A stretch of DNA of 7,822 nucleotides from Thermoplasmata archaeon (GTDB lineage Archaea; Thermoplasmatota; DTKX01; GCA-020343715). Positions 6,435 to 7,822 of this stretch are shown here, piece by piece (within the stretch, counting starts at the first letter, position 1; the number at the start of each line of letters is the position of its first letter). The position numbers and the translations under genes were made by a program. Below the pieces are notes generated by a model. The model made no database searches, was not told where the DNA came from, and saw only the letters and a program-made list of their open reading frames with translations. The stretch spans positions 135,215-143,036 of the forward strand of contig CP070808.1 in the NCBI GenBank assembly GCA_020343715.1. Reading direction: 5' to 3'.

Positions 6435-6665
6435 TCAGAAGCCGCCCATGTCCACGTCACTGTCGCTGTAGTCGGTGCCGTCGTTGTACATCTGGTTGTA
6501 GTACTGCTGCTCCGAGGCGGCGGTGCGGCGGGCGTAGCTGGGGCAGTGGGACGTGTCCGCCTTCATCATCTCGTGGACGGTGCAGTAGCCGGTGTGGGTG
6601 TCCACCTCGGCCTCGATCCGGTGGTCCCAGTACAGGCAAGTTCGACAACTTTCCCGCGAGGACAT
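6435..6665 (-). CDS. Small four-cysteine metal- or FeS-binding protein with Tyr/Asp-rich tail
   Basis: I do not recognise this 76-residue protein as a named family. Cysteines 7, 10, 28 and 41 form C-x2-C-x-Y-W ... G-Y-C ... C-P-S-Y. This spacing resembles the HiPIP-like small subunits of glycyl-radical enzymes (C-x2-C-x-aromatic, G-x-C, C-x2-aromatic), but it could also bind one zinc ion; which metal is inference. The last 25 residues (about 52-76) are rich in Tyr, Asp, Gln and Asn and end in Gly-Gly-Phe, and are probably disordered. There is no signal peptide. The start is well supported: GGGAGGG (6671-6677 on the complement) lies five bases before the ATG, and a TATA box is present. It is co-directional with and 59 bases downstream of the MBF1 gene, and convergent with the hydrolase. 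The pattern of cysteines argues against a chance ORF. Confidence 0.75.
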   Translation of the reverse strand: MSSRESCRTCLYWDHRIEAEVDTHTGYCTVHEMMKADTSHCPSYARRTAASEQQYYNQMYNDGTDYSDSDVDMGGF

Positions 6666-6724
6666 TCGGTCCCTCCCGTCGCAATATATTCGGGAGGTCC
6701 GTATTTAAACGTTTATGCTGGGCC
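6666..6724 (-). promoter_or_regulatory. Promoter of the four-cysteine protein with inverted repeat over its RBS
   Basis: Reading leftwards, a strong TATA box (GTTTAAATA, within 6702-6710) predicts transcription start near 6680. The ribosome-binding site GGGAGGG is at 6671-6677. A perfect 7-base inverted repeat, CCTCCCG (6672-6678) and CGGGAGG (6691-6697), flanks the AT-rich TCGCAATATATT. One arm contains the ribosome-binding site. The gene thus has its own promoter rather than depending on MBF1 transcription. Confidence 0.6.
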
Positions 6725-7231
6725 TCACTTCTCCATCTTGATGAGGTCCCCGAGGGTGACCCCACCAGAGCCCACCTGCTTCTTGGCGGGTTCGACCTGG
6801 TACTCCATCCTCTCCTTGAGCTTGATGTCCAGCTCCTTCTCCAGCTTCTTGATAAGTCGGTCCGAGGGTCGCATCTCCCCCGTCTCCAGGCGGGAGATGA
6901 CCGATTTCTTCTCGTTGATGCGCTTGGCCAGCTCCTCCTGGGTAAGGTCCTTGCTCCGCCGGCCTTTGATGATCCGTCGGTTGTAGTCCTCAGCCAGGTC
7001 CATCTCGCCCCTGGAAAGGGCATCCTTCCTCTTCCCGTGGTGGGAGGGAACCGATGGGGGTCTGGGCTCGGCCACCGCGGCCGGGCCCGACGAGACCGGC
7101 GCCGGAGCGGGGGCCTCCGAGGGGGCGTCCTCCCGGAACTTGGCGCAGTCGTTGCACACCTCGAGGGTCGAACCACCTATCTGGACCTTCCTGAGCCGCG
7201 GCACTTCCTTCCCGCACATTTCACAGGGCAT
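6725..7231 (-). CDS. mbf1: Archaeal multiprotein bridging factor 1 homologue (zinc ribbon plus HTH)
   Basis: This 168-residue cytoplasmic protein has the archaeal MBF1 architecture. An N-terminal zinc ribbon has Cys3-x2-Cys6 and Cys26-x2-Cys29. An Ala/Pro-rich flexible linker follows (about 35-63), and then a Cro/C1-type helix-turn-helix domain (about 83-140) with the hallmark segments DLTQEELAKRINEKKSVISRLETGEMRPS and LIKKLEKELDIKL. The tail GVTLGDLIK near 157-165 is also typical of the archaeal family. Eukaryotic MBF1 bridges activators and TBP and acts in the response to stalled ribosomes; the archaeal protein is associated with ribosomes, and its role in transcription is less clear. The start is firm: GGGGAGGAG (complement of 7237-7245) lies five bases upstream of the ATG. 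It is transcribed away from PAN. Confidence 0.95.
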   Translation of the reverse strand: MPCEMCGKEVPRLRKVQIGGSTLEVCNDCAKFREDAPSEAPAPAPVSSGPAAVAEPRPPSVPSHHGKRKDALSRGEMDLAEDYNRRIIKGRRSKDLTQEELAKRINEKKSVISRLETGEMRPSDRLIKKLEKELDIKLKERMEYQVEPAKKQVGSGGVTLGDLIKMEK

Positions 7232-7358
7232 CTTCGCTCCTCCCCAGTTTGTTCGTACGCCAGAAAACAGTGGGACAAACTATATAACGCACTTTCGGCA
7301 TAAGAAGCTTACTAAGGTTACTGGCTCTTGGCCAGACCCCCTGTTGGAGCGGTGTTGT
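7232..7358. promoter_or_regulatory. Divergent MBF1/PAN promoter region
   Basis: The only strong TATA element between the two genes is TATATAA (7281-7287), which reads as a TATA box on both strands. Leftwards it predicts an MBF1 transcript starting near 7258 with a leader of about 27 bases. Rightwards, preceded by BRE-like ACAAAC (7275-7280), it predicts a PAN transcript starting near 7310. The PAN leader contains the inverted repeat CTGGC-TCTTG-GCCAG (7321-7335) and a weak ribosome-binding site (TTGGAG, 7344-7349). Transcription starts are inferred from spacing only. Confidence 0.5.
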
Positions 7359-7822
7359 ATGGAAGATACTGAGCTCGAATCCGAACAGGTCGAGGAGGAG
7401 GCGATACCCTCCATCGTCGCCGACAGGATTCAGACCCTTGAGGCCCGGAACGCACAGCTGCTGGAGGAGCTGCGACGGGCCGAATCCGAGCGCCGCTTCG
7501 TGGAGAGCGAGCTGATACGCCTGCAAAAGGAGATAAAGCGGTTGCGGGTCGAGCTGGACCGCCTCAAGACCCCTCCCCTCATCGTGGGCACCGTGAAGGA
7601 CCTACTGGAGGACGGCCGCGTGGTCGTCAGGTCCACCACCGGCCCCGACTTCATCGTCTTCGCGGTGGACTTCATCGAGAAGAACGAGCTGAAGATAGGC
7701 TCCCGCGTCGCCCTCAACAAGCAGTCCCTTTCGGTCATCTCAGTCCTCCCAGGCTCCAAGGACACCCTGGTGGCCAACGCCGAGGTGCTGGAGAAGCCCG
7801 ACGTCACCTACGACGACATCGG
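7359..7822 (+). CDS. pan: Proteasome-activating nucleotidase, N-terminal part (runs off the window)
   Basis: The frame is open from the ATG to the window end (154 full codons); only the N-terminal third of a usual protein of about 400 residues is present. PAN is the hexameric AAA ATPase that unfolds substrates and feeds them into the archaeal 20S proteasome in the cytoplasm. Seen here are an acidic start (1-17), a long coiled coil (about 22-70, leucine-rich heptads), and the Pro72-Pro73 linker in KTPPLIVGTV, where known PANs have the cis/trans proline that pairs subunits. An OB-fold domain follows (about 74-135), and then KPDVTYDDI, the lead-in to the AAA module. Walker motifs lie beyond the edge. 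The ribosome-binding site is weak. It faces MBF1 across a shared promoter region. The assignment is secure from the coiled-coil/OB/DVTYDDIG order. Confidence 0.95.
   Translation, partial: MEDTELESEQVEEEAIPSIVADRIQTLEARNAQLLEELRRAESERRFVESELIRLQKEIKRLRVELDRLKTPPLIVGTVKDLLEDGRVVVRSTTGPDFIVFAVDFIEKNELKIGSRVALNKQSLSVISVLPGSKDTLVANAEVLEKPDVTYDDI

Noticed and set aside
6435..6512. Gly-Gly-Phe end and disordered tail of the four-cysteine protein as a Pup- or SAMP-like protein modifier near PAN
   Set aside because: Pup ends in Gly-Gly-Glu/Gln and needs its ligase, while SAMPs are beta-grasp proteins ending in Gly-Gly. This protein has a Cys cluster, an extra Phe and no ligase nearby, so the likeness is superficial.
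1..7822. tRNA or rRNA genes, CRISPR arrays, insertion sequences or attachment sites
   Set aside because: Looked for by eye in all gaps: no cloverleaf-like sequence, regularly spaced repeats, transposase or terminal inverted repeats were seen.

Overview
The window is archaeal and GC-rich. Four features support this: a proteasome-activating nucleotidase (PAN) N-terminus, an archaeal-type MBF1 with an N-terminal zinc ribbon, TATA-box promoters with short purine-rich ribosome-binding sites, and a secreted protease ending in an archaeosortase-like C-terminal anchor. A thermoplasmatote or related euryarchaeote (a lineage that keeps PAN) is my best guess, but the window alone does not fix the lineage.

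Layout, left to right. A small unrecognised protein, or the C-terminal end of a larger one, lies at 14-277 (+). A 123-base promoter region leads into a 1165-residue secreted M6-family metalloprotease (401-3898, +), with a signal peptide, an HEFGH catalytic domain, about six Ig-like repeats and a C-terminal membrane anchor. Next is a protein with the full side-chain zinc-ligand pattern of zinc-dependent phospholipase C / S1-P1 nucleases (3966-5075, +) but no possible signal peptide. It converges with a winged-helix regulator (5094-5702, -). Between that regulator and the divergent isochorismatase-like hydrolase (5869-6426, +) is a 166-base region carrying a perfect 18-base palindrome, a likely operator. 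The hydrolase converges, with an 8-base gap, on a 76-residue four-cysteine protein (6435-6665, -). This is preceded by an MBF1 homologue (6725-7231, -) that is divergent from PAN (7359 to the window end, +).

The genes do not form one obvious operon: strands alternate and most genes have their own TATA-like element. The protease and the PLC-like gene are co-directional, but the second has its own promoter signals. The right-hand part (MBF1 and PAN) is core archaeal housekeeping: a transcription co-factor facing the proteasome ATPase across one shared TATA-like element. The left and middle parts are more accessory: cell-surface proteolysis, an intracellular zinc hydrolase of unknown substrate, a probably autoregulated transcription factor, and a small Cys-cluster protein. 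No mobile element, CRISPR array, tRNA or rRNA was seen. The most interesting points are the cytoplasmic PLC-like enzyme, the operator palindrome, the four-cysteine mini-protein with an inverted repeat over its ribosome-binding site, and similar hairpins in the protease and PAN leaders.
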